This document shows, one piece after another, positions 46,271-55,346 of a DNA stretch of 64,000 bases (the stretch's first letter is position 1; each line of letters opens with the position of its first letter). Both the position numbers and the translations under genes were made by a program. The notes below the pieces were generated by a model. The model was not told the DNA's origin and made no database searches. It saw only the letters and a program-made list of their open reading frames with translations. The DNA comes from Enterococcus gallinarum NBRC 100675 (GTDB lineage: Bacteria; Bacillota; Bacilli; Lactobacillales; Enterococcaceae), in NCBI RefSeq assembly GCF_001544275.1, contig NZ_BCQE01000013.1, positions 57,031 through 121,030 of the forward strand, read 5' to 3'.

Positions 46271-46294
46271 TATTGTAAGATAGCCGTCAGTTTC

Positions 46295-47065
46295 TTAGCT
46301 ACGTAGACCGCGGCCTTTTTCAATTAATTTCCAACAGATACCGTACAAAACAATTATGAATAAAACTAGAATCAGAACAGAGACTAAAATCGGCACATCA
46401 GTTGTGCCCAAAAAGCCATAACGGAATCCAGAGATCATATAGACGATTGGATTCACTTTAGAAATAGCTTGCCAAATAGGAGGCAGCATCGAAATGGAGT
46501 AGAAGACACCTCCTAAATAAGTCAATGGCTGTAGGACAAACGTTGGCACGATCGATACATCGTCAAATGATTGAGCAAAGATACCATTAAGCAAACCAGC
46601 TAATGAGAAAAGAATTGCGGTCATCACTAATGTCAGAATAACCATTACCCAAGAAAAAACATGCAAAGGAACAAAAAAGAGGGAAATCACTGTGACCAGC
46701 ATACCAACTAAAATACTTCTGCCCAAACCACCGAAAACAAATCCCCAAATAATCACATGAGTAGGTACGGGTGCAACTAATAGTTCCTCAATATTCTTTT
46801 GAAACTTCTGAGAAAAGAAAGAAGACGAAACGTTCGCATAAGAACTGGTGATCGTTGACATCATGATCAGCCCGGGAACGATAAATTCCATGTAGGAGAA
46901 GCCGCCCATTTCGCCAATACGGCCGCCAATCATTTTCCCAAAAATAATAAAGTACAACGAAGTCGTTATCACTGGTGGTACGAGTGTTTGAACCCAAATC
47001 CGTAAATAGCGGTTGGTTTCTTTGACCGCTAGACTTTTTAATGCTGTAAAATAAAGACTAAACAT
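46295..47065 (-). CDS. ABC-2 type transporter permease (YadH-like)
   Basis: 256 residues, six membrane helices; WVQTLVPPVITTSLYFIIFG and IEELLVAPVP motifs and the QPLTYLGGVFYSI segment match YadH-type ABC-2 permeases. ATG 47065 overlaps the end of the ATPase gene by eight bases; ATG 47083 is possible. Pairs with the ATPase encoded upstream. Substrate unknown; relatives move lipids, drugs or polysaccharides. Confidence 0.85.
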   Translation of the reverse strand: MFSLYFTALKSLAVKETNRYLRIWVQTLVPPVITTSLYFIIFGKMIGGRIGEMGGFSYMEFIVPGLIMMSTITSSYANVSSSFFSQKFQKNIEELLVAPVPTHVIIWGFVFGGLGRSILVGMLVTVISLFFVPLHVFSWVMVILTLVMTAILFSLAGLLNGIFAQSFDDVSIVPTFVLQPLTYLGGVFYSISMLPPIWQAISKVNPIVYMISGFRYGFLGTTDVPILVSVLILVLFIIVLYGICWKLIEKGRGLRS

Positions 47066-47993
47066 TTTTTTCCCCCGCTTCATGCTTTTCTTCAGTTAAT
47101 TTCAAAAAGAGTTCCTCTAAACGATTCGATTTGTTGCGCATGGAAAGAACTTTGATTCCTTGCTTGCTAAATTGCTCAAATAAATCATTGACTCCTTGAT
47201 TTCGTTCAACTTCGACAGCGATCGTCTGATCATCTTCAAAGGTGCTTGTGTATCCTGTGATCACTGGTGGTTTCTCATAAGTATCCAAATCAAAAAGGAA
47301 TGTCTCGAATTGTAATTTGGACAAAAGGGTCTTCATGCTGGTATCTTCGATCAATTCACCGGATTGAATGATTCCGATGTTGCGGCAGAGCATTTCTGCT
47401 TCTTCTAAATAGTGAGTGGTTAGAATGATCGTCGTACCGTTTTTATTTAATTCTTGCAAGAAGGCCCACATTTCCCGGCGCAGTTCGATATCTACACCAG
47501 CTGTTGGTTCATCGAGGATCAAGAGTCGCGGCTCATGCATCAGAGCCCGGGCAATCATCAACCGTCGCTTCATTCCTCCCGAAAGCATTCTGGCCCGAAC
47601 ATCGCGTTTCTCCCATAAATTGGATTGCTTCAAGTATTTTTCACTGCGAGCGATCGCTTCTTTGCGAGGAACGCCGTAGTAGCCCGCTTGATTGACGACG
47701 ATTTGCTGTACTGTTTCGAAAGGATTGAAATTGAATTCTTGTGGAACTAAGCCGATTTGTTGCTTGACTTGAACCAATTCTTTGTCCAAATCATAGCCGA
47801 AAACTTTGACACTGCCAGAAGATTTGTTTACTAGTGAAGTAATGATCCCGATGGTTGTTGATTTACCAGCACCGTTCGGCCCTAAAAGCGCATAGAAGTC
47901 ACCTTCTTCAACTGTCAAGTTGATACCGCGTAATGCTTCGACGCCGGTCGCATAGACTTTTTTTAGATCTTTTATTTCAAGTGCATAGGTCAT
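47058..47993 (-). CDS. ABC transporter ATPase (YadG-like)
   Basis: 311 residues: Walker A GPNGAGKST, signature LSGGMKRR, Walker B LLILDEPTAGVD, H-loop TTHYLEEAE, and a C-terminal extension of about 80 residues. AAGGAG is ten bases before ATG 47993. Forms an exporter with the ABC-2 permease that overlaps its 3' end. Confidence 0.9.
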   Translation of the reverse strand: MTYALEIKDLKKVYATGVEALRGINLTVEEGDFYALLGPNGAGKSTTIGIITSLVNKSSGSVKVFGYDLDKELVQVKQQIGLVPQEFNFNPFETVQQIVVNQAGYYGVPRKEAIARSEKYLKQSNLWEKRDVRARMLSGGMKRRLMIARALMHEPRLLILDEPTAGVDIELRREMWAFLQELNKNGTTIILTTHYLEEAEMLCRNIGIIQSGELIEDTSMKTLLSKLQFETFLFDLDTYEKPPVITGYTSTFEDDQTIAVEVERNQGVNDLFEQFSKQGIKVLSMRNKSNRLEELFLKLTEEKHEAGEKNV

Positions 47994-48247
47994 TGATTTG
48001 TTTTCTCCTTATCAATTGATGATTTGTTGTGGGGGATTGGCAGCAACAGCTGCCTATATGAATAAAACACGCTCGATTAGACATGCTTCTCTGAATAGAG
48101 GTTATGACACTTTCATAATACCCAAGAAACAAGTAGTCATTATACCACGGGAGTGGCTCTCGTTTAAAGGGGGTATCCTTGGATCGGTCATGTTAACTTT
48201 TCTGATAGAAAGAAGTTGACTTCTTGCGCTTCCGTTAAGAATTATAA

Positions 48248-48277
48248 CACCTGAAGCGCGGCTTTAGGTGATTTTTG
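48248..48277 (+). terminator. Terminator without an obvious upstream gene
   Basis: CACCTGAAGC (48248-48257) pairs with GCTTTAGGTG (48261-48270) around GCG and is followed by ATTTTTG. The region 48000-48247 has no credible plus-strand gene, so it may end a short RNA or act in the leader of the gene at 48355. Confidence 0.5.
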
Positions 48278-48354
48278 TTTGTTAGTGTATGATGAAAATA
48301 AGAGGTTGAGAAAGCAACTCAATCTGTGACAACTAATCATTAAAGGTGGTTTTT

Positions 48355-49056
48355 ATGAAATTAAAGAAAAACACTCCCCAAAATAAAAAATCTCAAAAAG
48401 AGATTTTGCTGCAACAAGTGGATGAACCAGTGAAAGAATCGGCAGAACAAGAAGAGTTTCAGTCATTCTTTGCAGAAGTTTTAACCAAACTACCAAACAA
48501 AACGGCAGGGATCATTCGTCGATCTTTTGAGAAGTCAAAACATACGGCAGAAAAGATCCAAGCAAAAAGCCGTACCCAATTTGATGCCGTCTTCTCTGAA
48601 TTTTTAATGGGTGTGGATGATGCTACGAAGAAGAAAGCGCATCGAATCATCCATGCCGCTTCTCTGACGGCGGCCATCATTGGCTGTTCACCTATTCCGT
48701 TTTCAGATGCGATACTCCTTGTACCTGTTCAAATGACGATGATGGCTAGACTCCACAAGTTGTTTGGTCAATCGTGGGTCGAGGGAATCGCAAAAAGCAT
48801 TTCTAAAGAATTAGTTGTTGTTAGTTTAGGTAGAAGTGCTGTGGGGAATATTATCAAGTTCGTACCGGGGGTCGGTACGATCGCCGGCGCTTCCATTAAC
48901 GCGGGAGTAGCCAGTGCTATTACTGAATCTTTAGGTTGGGTTACTGTTAAGATGCTGAATGATGGTGAAGATATTTTTGAACAAGCAATGTCCTTTAAAG
49001 GCCAATATCACACCTTATTTAAAGCATTAAAAAAAACACGAAGCAAATCTTCTTAA
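48355..49056 (+). CDS. DUF697-type membrane-associated protein
   Basis: 233 residues from ATG 48355 (AGGTGG upstream; GTG 48346 also in frame). A charged N terminus (1-80) precedes a DUF697 region (about 95-200): IIGCSPIPFSDAILLVPVQMTMMARL and KFVPGVGTIAGASINAGVASAI, two amphipathic or membrane helices as found after GTPase domains in YcjF/Era-like proteins. No GTPase motifs are present. Function unknown. Confidence 0.7.
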   Translation: MKLKKNTPQNKKSQKEILLQQVDEPVKESAEQEEFQSFFAEVLTKLPNKTAGIIRRSFEKSKHTAEKIQAKSRTQFDAVFSEFLMGVDDATKKKAHRIIHAASLTAAIIGCSPIPFSDAILLVPVQMTMMARLHKLFGQSWVEGIAKSISKELVVVSLGRSAVGNIIKFVPGVGTIAGASINAGVASAITESLGWVTVKMLNDGEDIFEQAMSFKGQYHTLFKALKKTRSKSS

Positions 49057-49122
49057 AGCATATACTGCTCGCAAGAACGTTTGTATTGGATGAGTTCAGA
49101 AACATCAACAATAATTTTTTCA

Positions 49123-49159
49123 AGAGACCTTTGGCTATTCTCGAAGGTCTCTTTTGCTT
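49123..49159 (+). terminator. Terminator after the DUF697 gene
   Basis: AAGAGACCTT (49123-49132) pairs with AAGGTCTCTT (49145-49154), followed by TT. Confidence 0.75.
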
Positions 49160-49484
49160 GTGTAAGATAAAATAGGGGGATTTGTTTTTCCTGAAAAAGT
49201 ATAAAAGCGTTACATGGATAATTATCGTTAGTAAATGGCTAACCGAAAGTAGCGATAAAAGGTCTTTATTAACGAAAATTTTCCTGCATTTATAGGAGAT
49301 CCTGCCAAAACATTTCTAGTGATAATGTAAAAAAAAGTGAGTTCATTTTCCCGAATTGGGTTTCTCAGGATACAGATTAACTTTATAATTTTTAGTTAGT
49401 GGAGTTAAATTCTCATTAAAAATTGATGGCTGAAAGGAAGCACTTAAGTAGTAGGGAGGATCAACTACAAAATTAAGGTCAGAG

Positions 49485-49509
49485 AAGGCAGTCAGATGCC
49501 TTTTTTTAT
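49485..49509 (+). terminator. Small hairpin with T7 in a long gap
   Basis: AAGGCA/TGCCTT (49485-49490 with 49497-49502) and T7. It lies in the 646-base gap 49057-49702, where no gene is seen between 49160 and 49484; it might end a small RNA or attenuate the regulator downstream. Confidence 0.45.
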
Positions 49510-49702
49510 AACAGTAAAAAGTTGAGCGTTCTTCCTTTATTGAGATGCACTACATAGAACAGATGAAGAATGAGCGACTTATTCGACAAATGTTTAAAAT
49601 TAGCTTAAAAATTAATATATATATTTAATCGTTTTATAAGTTTATATGAGTATGAAAGAAAGCAACTTATGAACGAACTTCTATTTAATGAAGGAGGAAG
49701 AC

Positions 49703-51226
49703 ATGATTATTCAGGATCTTTTTGAAAAGCGCACCCAATTAATGGTCAATTGCTTGCGTTATATTTATCAGTCAAATAGTTTTGTAACAATCGTTAATTT
49801 ATCAGAAAGACTGAATGTGAATCGAAAAACAACGGATAGTATTCTTAATGAATTGCAAAAAATCAATCCGCAAGCAATCAAAATCAAAAAAGCATTAGGG
49901 TGCTCTTTTAGTGGCAATAAAAACATTTATTTTGATATACAACATGAAATTTATAATCAGTCAGTCATATATCAAGTGATCGAGAACTGTCTATTGTCTA
50001 AAAGAATTAAGATTGAAGAGTTTTGTGAATTGAATTACATAAGCCTTTCAAACCTAAGAAAAAAATTTCATTGTATCAACCGTAGTCTGCAACGCTTTGA
50101 ATTAAAGATAGGCACCAAAAATAGACGGATCGTGATTGAAGGGTCCGAAAGCCAAATTCGTTACTTTGGACATTCCTTTTTTTGGACGATTTGTAAAGGC
50201 GGTCAGTGGCCCTACCCCGAATTGAATTATGCCCATATCAGAGAATTATTCGTTCAACGAATCTTACCTAATTTTGATTTTCAACTGAAGCAATCGATCG
50301 TGGATAAATGGTGCTACTTGATTGCGATCAATATCCTCAGAGATAAAAAAGGCAACCGCTTGAAAATGGAGGAAATGCCTCAATGGTCAATCAATATGAC
50401 TCAAGATCTATTTGAAAAAGAGTTTCAAAATATCAAAGATTCTTTCTTTCAGTATAGCTTTTTTAGAGATGAAAGCATTTATTTTCTATTTTTGATGATG
50501 CAAACTTCCACGCAGTTTTACGCTAAAAAGGCGACCTATAAGCAAATCATCGATTTTTGGGAAAGAGAAAAAGCAGAGGTGTATTTAGAAGCAGTCAGTC
50601 TCTCAGAAAAATTGACACTGCCGTTAAATGGCGGAAATGAGAAAAATGTCTTCGGCATTTTATTGGCGGCGCATTCTTTCTATGACGCTTTTGAAGGATT
50701 CTTGGAAGTAGGTTCCGATTCAGATATCATCCGCTATTACAGACACTACTACCCAGTGCTTGTGAATAAAATACGTACCATTTGTTTTGGCAACACAACA
50801 GGGCAACTTACAGAAAAACAGGAGTTTCTACTCTTACGATATGTTCTTGCCTACACGTCTCTGATCACACCTACTTTATTTGAGAAAAAGATCGTTGTTT
50901 CTGTAGAAACAGATTTTCCTTTCTCATTTGAGCAGTTCTTCATTATGCAGCTGAAAAAGATATTCTCCGCTCTTTATAATATTGATTTTATTGCTGCGGA
51001 ATCACTCGTTGAAGAGCCAGACATCATTATCTCAAACACCTACCAGAATCGTTCGGCAATCTACATGAGTGGAGCGATCGACAGTTTAGAGATCGAACGT
51101 CTGACAAAGAAAATCGAATCCATCAGAAGAGAACACATCTTGCAGGAGAATGTGATTGTTTTTTCGCAACAAGTAGTCAGTGCCGTTTTCGAAAATCATG
51201 AAAGCGCTAAGGATATTTCTGTGTAA
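49703..51226 (+). CDS. Mga/AtxA-like helix-turn-helix regulator
   Basis: 507 residues from ATG 49703 (AAGGAGGAAG at good spacing). N-terminal Mga-type helix-turn-helix (about 20-60; TIVNLSERLNVNRKTTDSILNEL) and second wing region (about 75-125; ISLSNLRKKFHCINRSLQRFELKI), a central PRD-like helical part, and a C-terminal EIIB-like end. Family members are global virulence or sugar-responsive activators of Firmicutes. It precedes the surface flavoprotein gene by 377 bases and may control it. AT-rich, unlike neighbours. Confidence 0.8.
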   Translation: MIIQDLFEKRTQLMVNCLRYIYQSNSFVTIVNLSERLNVNRKTTDSILNELQKINPQAIKIKKALGCSFSGNKNIYFDIQHEIYNQSVIYQVIENCLLSKRIKIEEFCELNYISLSNLRKKFHCINRSLQRFELKIGTKNRRIVIEGSESQIRYFGHSFFWTICKGGQWPYPELNYAHIRELFVQRILPNFDFQLKQSIVDKWCYLIAINILRDKKGNRLKMEEMPQWSINMTQDLFEKEFQNIKDSFFQYSFFRDESIYFLFLMMQTSTQFYAKKATYKQIIDFWEREKAEVYLEAVSLSEKLTLPLNGGNEKNVFGILLAAHSFYDAFEGFLEVGSDSDIIRYYRHYYPVLVNKIRTICFGNTTGQLTEKQEFLLLRYVLAYTSLITPTLFEKKIVVSVETDFPFSFEQFFIMQLKKIFSALYNIDFIAAESLVEEPDIIISNTYQNRSAIYMSGAIDSLEIERLTKKIESIRREHILQENVIVFSQQVVSAVFENHESAKDISV

Positions 51227-51273
51227 TAAAGATGTAGAAAATTATCGTTCCAAAAAAGCCTGAGGTTTTGACT

Positions 51274-51305
51274 GCGGTGTGTATATAATTCTATGTATGC
51301 ACCGC
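51274..51305 (+). promoter_or_regulatory. 14-bp hairpin with G-U pairs after the regulator
   Basis: 51274-51287 pairs with 51292-51305 (GCGGTG/CACCGC outer six perfect, three G-U inside), loop ATTC. There is no T run on either strand, so it is not a normal terminator. TTGTTAACAA, a 10-bp palindrome, lies at 51506-51515 before the next gene. The rest of the gap is AT-rich. Confidence 0.45.
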
Positions 51306-51603
51306 CGATCAATGGGGATATATATACATTAAATGAAATTTCGATTAGAACAACTAATGAAAATTTACACAAAATATAAGCGGGATTTTATTATTTTCTA
51401 TTTTTCTTATGTTTATATAAATATGTTGGGTTTGTTTTTTAGATGATAACGCTGATTTTAAAGCGATTGAAATTGTTAATAGTCAAAATATTTTTTTATT
51501 TTTGTTTGTTAACAAGGTAACAATTGATAGTGCTAGAGTGCTGCTTTTTCAGTAGAAGAATCAAAAAACAATCAAACAAAAGAAAGAAAGTTGGGGGAAA
51601 AAA

Positions 51604-53124
51604 GTGAAAACAAGTGGATTAAAGAAATTGGTCATTGGCGCTGCAAGTTTATTATTGCTCAGTGCTTGTGGTAGTAACGGGGCGACAAAAGATAGTGAAA
51701 CAGCAAAAAGTTCAGCGTCATCAAGCGAAACAGAAGTGGCTTCAGGTGCATCTGAACAAGAATATACCGATCCTTCTGAACTAAAAGATCAATATGACAT
51801 TGTCATTGTTGGTGCTGGTGGTGCCGGAATGGCAGCTGCTTTATCTGCCAAAGAAGCTGGGATGAATCCAGTCATCTTGGAAAAAATGCCAATCGCAGGC
51901 GGAAACACATTGAAATCTTCTGGTGGGATGAATGCTTCTGAAACAAAATTCCAAAAAGAACAAGGAATCGAAGACAGCAACCAACAGTTCTTTGACGACA
52001 CACTAAAAGGTGGTAAAGGTACGAATGACCAAGAACTTTTACACTACTTAGTCGATAACTCAGCTTCAGCCATTGACTGGTTAGACGGCATGGGAATCAC
52101 ATTAGACAACATCAGCTACAGTGGTGGTGCAAGTGTCAAACGTATCCACCGTCCACATGACGGCTCTGCTGTAGGAACCTACTTGGTAGATGGACTATTG
52201 AGAAATATCCATGAAAAGGAAATTCCTTTGTTTGTGAATGCTGATGTGAAGAAAATCAACGAAAAAGACGGAAAAGTCACTGGCGTTTCTGTAAAAATCG
52301 GTGATGAAGAAAAAACGATCAATGGGAATGCAGTTGTCGTTACCACTGGTGGTTTTGGCTCAAACAAAGAAATGATTGAAAAATATCGTCCGGATTTAAA
52401 AGGGTATGTCAGCACAACATCTGAAGGCAGTACAGGTGACGGCATCAAGATGATTGAATCTCTTGGCGGTGCAACAGTCGATATGGATCAAATTCAAGTT
52501 CACCCAACAGTTGTTCAAGATACAGGGATGTTAGTCAGTGAGACAGTCCGTGGAGAAGGTGCGATTTTAGTCAACCAACAAGGTGAACGTTTCTACAACG
52601 AATTGGAAACCCGCGACAATGTTTCTGCAGCGATTACCGCTCTTCCAGAAAGCTATGCTTACTTGATCTTTGACGATGCATTAGCTGGTCGAGCAAAACA
52701 AGTTGATTTCTACAAAGAACAAGGTGTAGTCGTTGAAGCAGATACGATCGAAGCCTTAGCGAAGAAAATCGACATGGACGCTGATACATTGGCAAAAACA
52801 CTGGATACATGGAATCAATCTGTTAAAGATAAAAAAGACGAAGCATTTGGTCGAGAAACAGCAATGGATTATGACTTAACAACTGGTCCATACTATGCGA
52901 TCAAAATCGCACCAGGAATCCACCACACAATGGGTGGTGTAAAAATCAATACCAATACACAAGTCTTGAAAAAAGACGGTTCTGTTATTGATGGTTTATA
53001 CGCTGCTGGAGAAGTAACTGGTGGTATTCACGGACAAAACCGTATCGGCGGAAATGCAGTTGCTGATATCATGGTCTTTGGTCGTCAAGCAGGGGTCCAA
53101 GCTTCAGACTACGCTAAAAAATAA
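51604..53124 (+). CDS. Surface lipoprotein, fumarate-reductase-like flavoprotein
   Basis: 506 residues. Lipoprotein signal with lipobox LSACG (Cys22), a 40-residue Ser/Glu linker that contains SGAS (47-50), then an FAD-binding flavocytochrome c / fumarate reductase module: VGAGGAGMAAALSAKEAG, RPHDGSAVGTYLVD, RGEGAILVNQQGERF, ETRDNVSAAI (likely acid-catalyst Arg), APGIHHTMGG (substrate His), QNRIGGNAVADIMVFGRQAG. It reduces an enoate such as fumarate or urocanate outside the membrane, probably as terminal acceptor of a flavin electron-export chain. No FMN-binding domain is present; SGAS fits the ApbE flavinylation pattern but may be chance. Confidence 0.85.
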   Translation: MKTSGLKKLVIGAASLLLLSACGSNGATKDSETAKSSASSSETEVASGASEQEYTDPSELKDQYDIVIVGAGGAGMAAALSAKEAGMNPVILEKMPIAGGNTLKSSGGMNASETKFQKEQGIEDSNQQFFDDTLKGGKGTNDQELLHYLVDNSASAIDWLDGMGITLDNISYSGGASVKRIHRPHDGSAVGTYLVDGLLRNIHEKEIPLFVNADVKKINEKDGKVTGVSVKIGDEEKTINGNAVVVTTGGFGSNKEMIEKYRPDLKGYVSTTSEGSTGDGIKMIESLGGATVDMDQIQVHPTVVQDTGMLVSETVRGEGAILVNQQGERFYNELETRDNVSAAITALPESYAYLIFDDALAGRAKQVDFYKEQGVVVEADTIEALAKKIDMDADTLAKTLDTWNQSVKDKKDEAFGRETAMDYDLTTGPYYAIKIAPGIHHTMGGVKINTNTQVLKKDGSVIDGLYAAGEVTGGIHGQNRIGGNAVADIMVFGRQAGVQASDYAKK

Positions 53125-53156
53125 ATAAGCATCAGTTTTCATAATAGATAGTACGC

Positions 53157-53196
53157 AAAAAACGTCCAGCTGTAATAAAAGCTGGACGTTTTTTTT
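53157..53196. terminator. Bidirectional terminator
   Basis: A 15-bp perfect stem (53157-53171 with 53180-53194) with A6 and T8 flanks, between convergent genes. Confidence 0.9.
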
Positions 53197-53209
53197 GATA
53201 CTCTTGTTG

Positions 53210-53800
53210 CTAAAAGTTACTGGATCGATGAGAAACAGTGAAAAAGCCTTTGGGATTCGGTTCGTAATAAGTGCTACGCCAGACAATCAGTGTTTCCTCT
53301 ATAGATGAAAACAAAGCGAGCAGGAATGTCACGACCCAAATATATCCTGATACGTCACCAAAAGTAAATGCCACGAAACACAGGAGAAACAAGGCAAGAC
53401 CTGTCATCTTGTTGCTCAATGTGTGCAGCATACCCCACTGAGCAAACTTAACTTTAGTCAAAATCAAATTAAGAAATCGAATGCTAGCGACTAAGACAAT
53501 GCCATAAATGAGCCAATCTGGATAGATCTTAGTTTTAATGTAAAGAAATAGGACAATGGACCAAAAAACAAAATCACCTAAACTATCTAGTTTTGAGCCC
53601 AAGGTCGTTTGCAATCGATAGTTTCGTGCGATAAATCCGTCTAAAACATCCGTCAATCCGCAAATGAGGTAGCAGACTGAAAACAAAGGCTGCTGATTGA
53701 TCAATAGAAGACCAGCTAACGCGATCCGTGCAATGGACAAGAGATTGGGTAGGTAGCTGATGGTGATCCCTTCTTTCTTTTTTGGCCCAAAAATAATCAA
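53210..53800 (-). CDS. CDP-alcohol phosphatidyltransferase
   Basis: 196 residues with the full family motif starting DVLDGFIAR, then Gly, Asp and Asp in LGSKLDSLGD (D-x2-DG-x2-AR-x8-G-x3-D-x3-D), and about five membrane helices. It transfers a phosphatidyl group from CDP-diacylglycerol to an alcohol such as glycerol phosphate, or is a related cardiolipin-type synthase. The only good upstream start is TTG 53800 with no clear ribosome site; AAGAAGGG lies just before an ATC at about 53758, so the start may be noncanonical. Confidence 0.8.
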   Translation of the reverse strand: MIIFGPKKKEGITISYLPNLLSIARIALAGLLLINQQPLFSVCYLICGLTDVLDGFIARNYRLQTTLGSKLDSLGDFVFWSIVLFLYIKTKIYPDWLIYGIVLVASIRFLNLILTKVKFAQWGMLHTLSNKMTGLALFLLCFVAFTFGDVSGYIWVVTFLLALFSSIEETLIVWRSTYYEPNPKGFFTVSHRSSNF

Positions 53801-54029
53801 AAAACGACAAGCTTGCTAGAGGGGGAAAAGCAATCCCGAGAGTTCAACTACATCAGCGAAAGAGATAGAAAGAAGGTCGTGGATGAATAAAGTACTACTA
53901 GGATTGTTGTAAGACATGCTAGCCCACTCATACCTTACGACAGGTTTTCGCTGATTGGTTTACATCACCTGTTTTTTTCTGCCCCCGATAGCTTGAGAAA
54001 CACTTGCTTATGATTGCGTATCAGCCTTG

Positions 54030-54470
54030 TTAACCTACCACTGGAAACAAGCCAATGATGATTCCCATAATGACTAATTCGATTGCACCATTTAATAAAT
54101 GCAGACCAATCAATTTTTTGCTTTGTCCAGCATAGGCTGCATTTACGAAAGTTGCCACAGCAAATACGCCCAGCCATAGCAAAAAGGCCACTTGCAAGCT
54201 CGTCATCATCCAACCGTCATGGTCAAACTTATTGAACCAATAGGTGACTTGTCCTAGTGTAAATGCCAATAATAGTCCGCCCACAGCTGTCCCGCCAAAA
54301 GTAAAAACGATATCGCCAGCAGACATATGATGACTTTCTTTATTTAGCATGCCAGACTCTTTTGCCCAAAAGCGCCCCCAAGCATGGATCGGATTATAAA
54401 GTAAGCTCCCACTGATCATAAAAGCAAGTGTTGCCAAAAGAATAGCGATAAGATTGAAATGTGTAAGCAT
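54030..54470 (-). CDS. DUF1761-type membrane protein
   Basis: 146 residues with four hydrophobic helices; NLIAILLATLAFMISGSLLYNP and AWGRFWAKESG match the DUF1761 family. AAAGGAGT precedes ATG 54470. Function unknown. The 53801-54029 gap contains no further gene. Confidence 0.75.
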   Translation of the reverse strand: MLTHFNLIAILLATLAFMISGSLLYNPIHAWGRFWAKESGMLNKESHHMSAGDIVFTFGGTAVGGLLLAFTLGQVTYWFNKFDHDGWMMTSLQVAFLLWLGVFAVATFVNAAYAGQSKKLIGLHLLNGAIELVIMGIIIGLFPVVG

Positions 54471-54671
54471 ATAGGTACTCCTTTTTTTAATTATTGTAAT
54501 CTTTTTTGCCTTTGTTGCCTAGCTGAATAAGCAGTATTAAGCAAATATCAATAAGTTGTAGAAGTTTTCTTACAGCAACCTTTCAATTTTGTTATTTTGG
54601 ATTGGGACCTAAGGCCGATTTCCCCTGTTTTTATTTTGCTAAGATAGAAAGAGAGACGAAAGGAGATTATT

Positions 54672-55049
54672 ATGAAAAAAATCGTACGAGCAATCTTATC
54701 CATTGGCTTGTTTTTCTTACTTCTGTGTGGGGGAATCATGTTGTACACTAACCGAGCATCGGGAGAGGTGGCAGGAATTTTAGATCAATTGAATCCACTT
54801 GTTCCAAAAAGCGAAATGTATGTAAAAACGCAAGCGCCTGAATCGGTCAACGGCTATGGCACTGCTCATTACAAACAAGTAGCTGCCACGGCAGATGGCC
54901 AGACTCGAATGATAGAATTTGAAGGCTTACAAGTGTTGAAGACAGAGCGCTTTTTGAAATTGACGAATAAAGGGGCACATGTTGAGACATATGAAGAAAT
55001 TGCCAAAGAAGACGTGCCGTCAGCAGCACTGAAAGAGATCGATGGATAG
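54672..55049 (+). CDS. YxeA-family secreted protein
   Basis: 125 residues: an N-terminal signal or anchor helix (about 5-26) and a beta-rich DUF1093/YxeA domain (NRASGEVAGILDQLNPLVPKSEMYVKT, GYGTAHYKQVA). AAAGGAG precedes ATG 54672. YxeA homologues in Bacillus lie near peptide-antibiotic ABC systems; function unknown. Confidence 0.8.
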   Translation: MKKIVRAILSIGLFFLLLCGGIMLYTNRASGEVAGILDQLNPLVPKSEMYVKTQAPESVNGYGTAHYKQVAATADGQTRMIEFEGLQVLKTERFLKLTNKGAHVETYEEIAKEDVPSAALKEIDG

Positions 55050-55143
55050 CACGAGAATGACGAATAACAGAAATAAGTTTAGCAGCAAGGCAAAAATTTT
55101 TTTGCGAAGATCTGCTGGAAAATGAGAATGAGTTAAGATACCA

Positions 55144-55186
55144 GCCCAACATTTATCTGCGAAAAGGATACTTGTTGGGCCGTTTT
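55144..55186 (+). terminator. Terminator after the YxeA gene
   Basis: GCCCAACA (55144-55151) pairs with TGTTGGGC (55173-55180) and TTTTATT follows. The rest of 55050-55346 shows no gene. Confidence 0.65.
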
Positions 55187-55346
55187 ATTCGTAAAAATAG
55201 CGTGTCAAAGGACCGAGTTATGCACATATTAACAGCTTTATCCACAACATATAGTGGGAACTTGTTTTCGCCTACGACATCTTGAGGTTGTGTTGTCTTT
55301 GTGGATCGTGAAAGGGTTTATCCTCTTAACGAATACATTCCTTTTT

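Noticed and set aside
47998..48219. 73-codon plus-strand frame between the YadG-like and DUF697 genes
   Set aside because: TTG start without ribosome site, no recognisable family and no codon pattern; inner ATG codons also lack ribosome sites.
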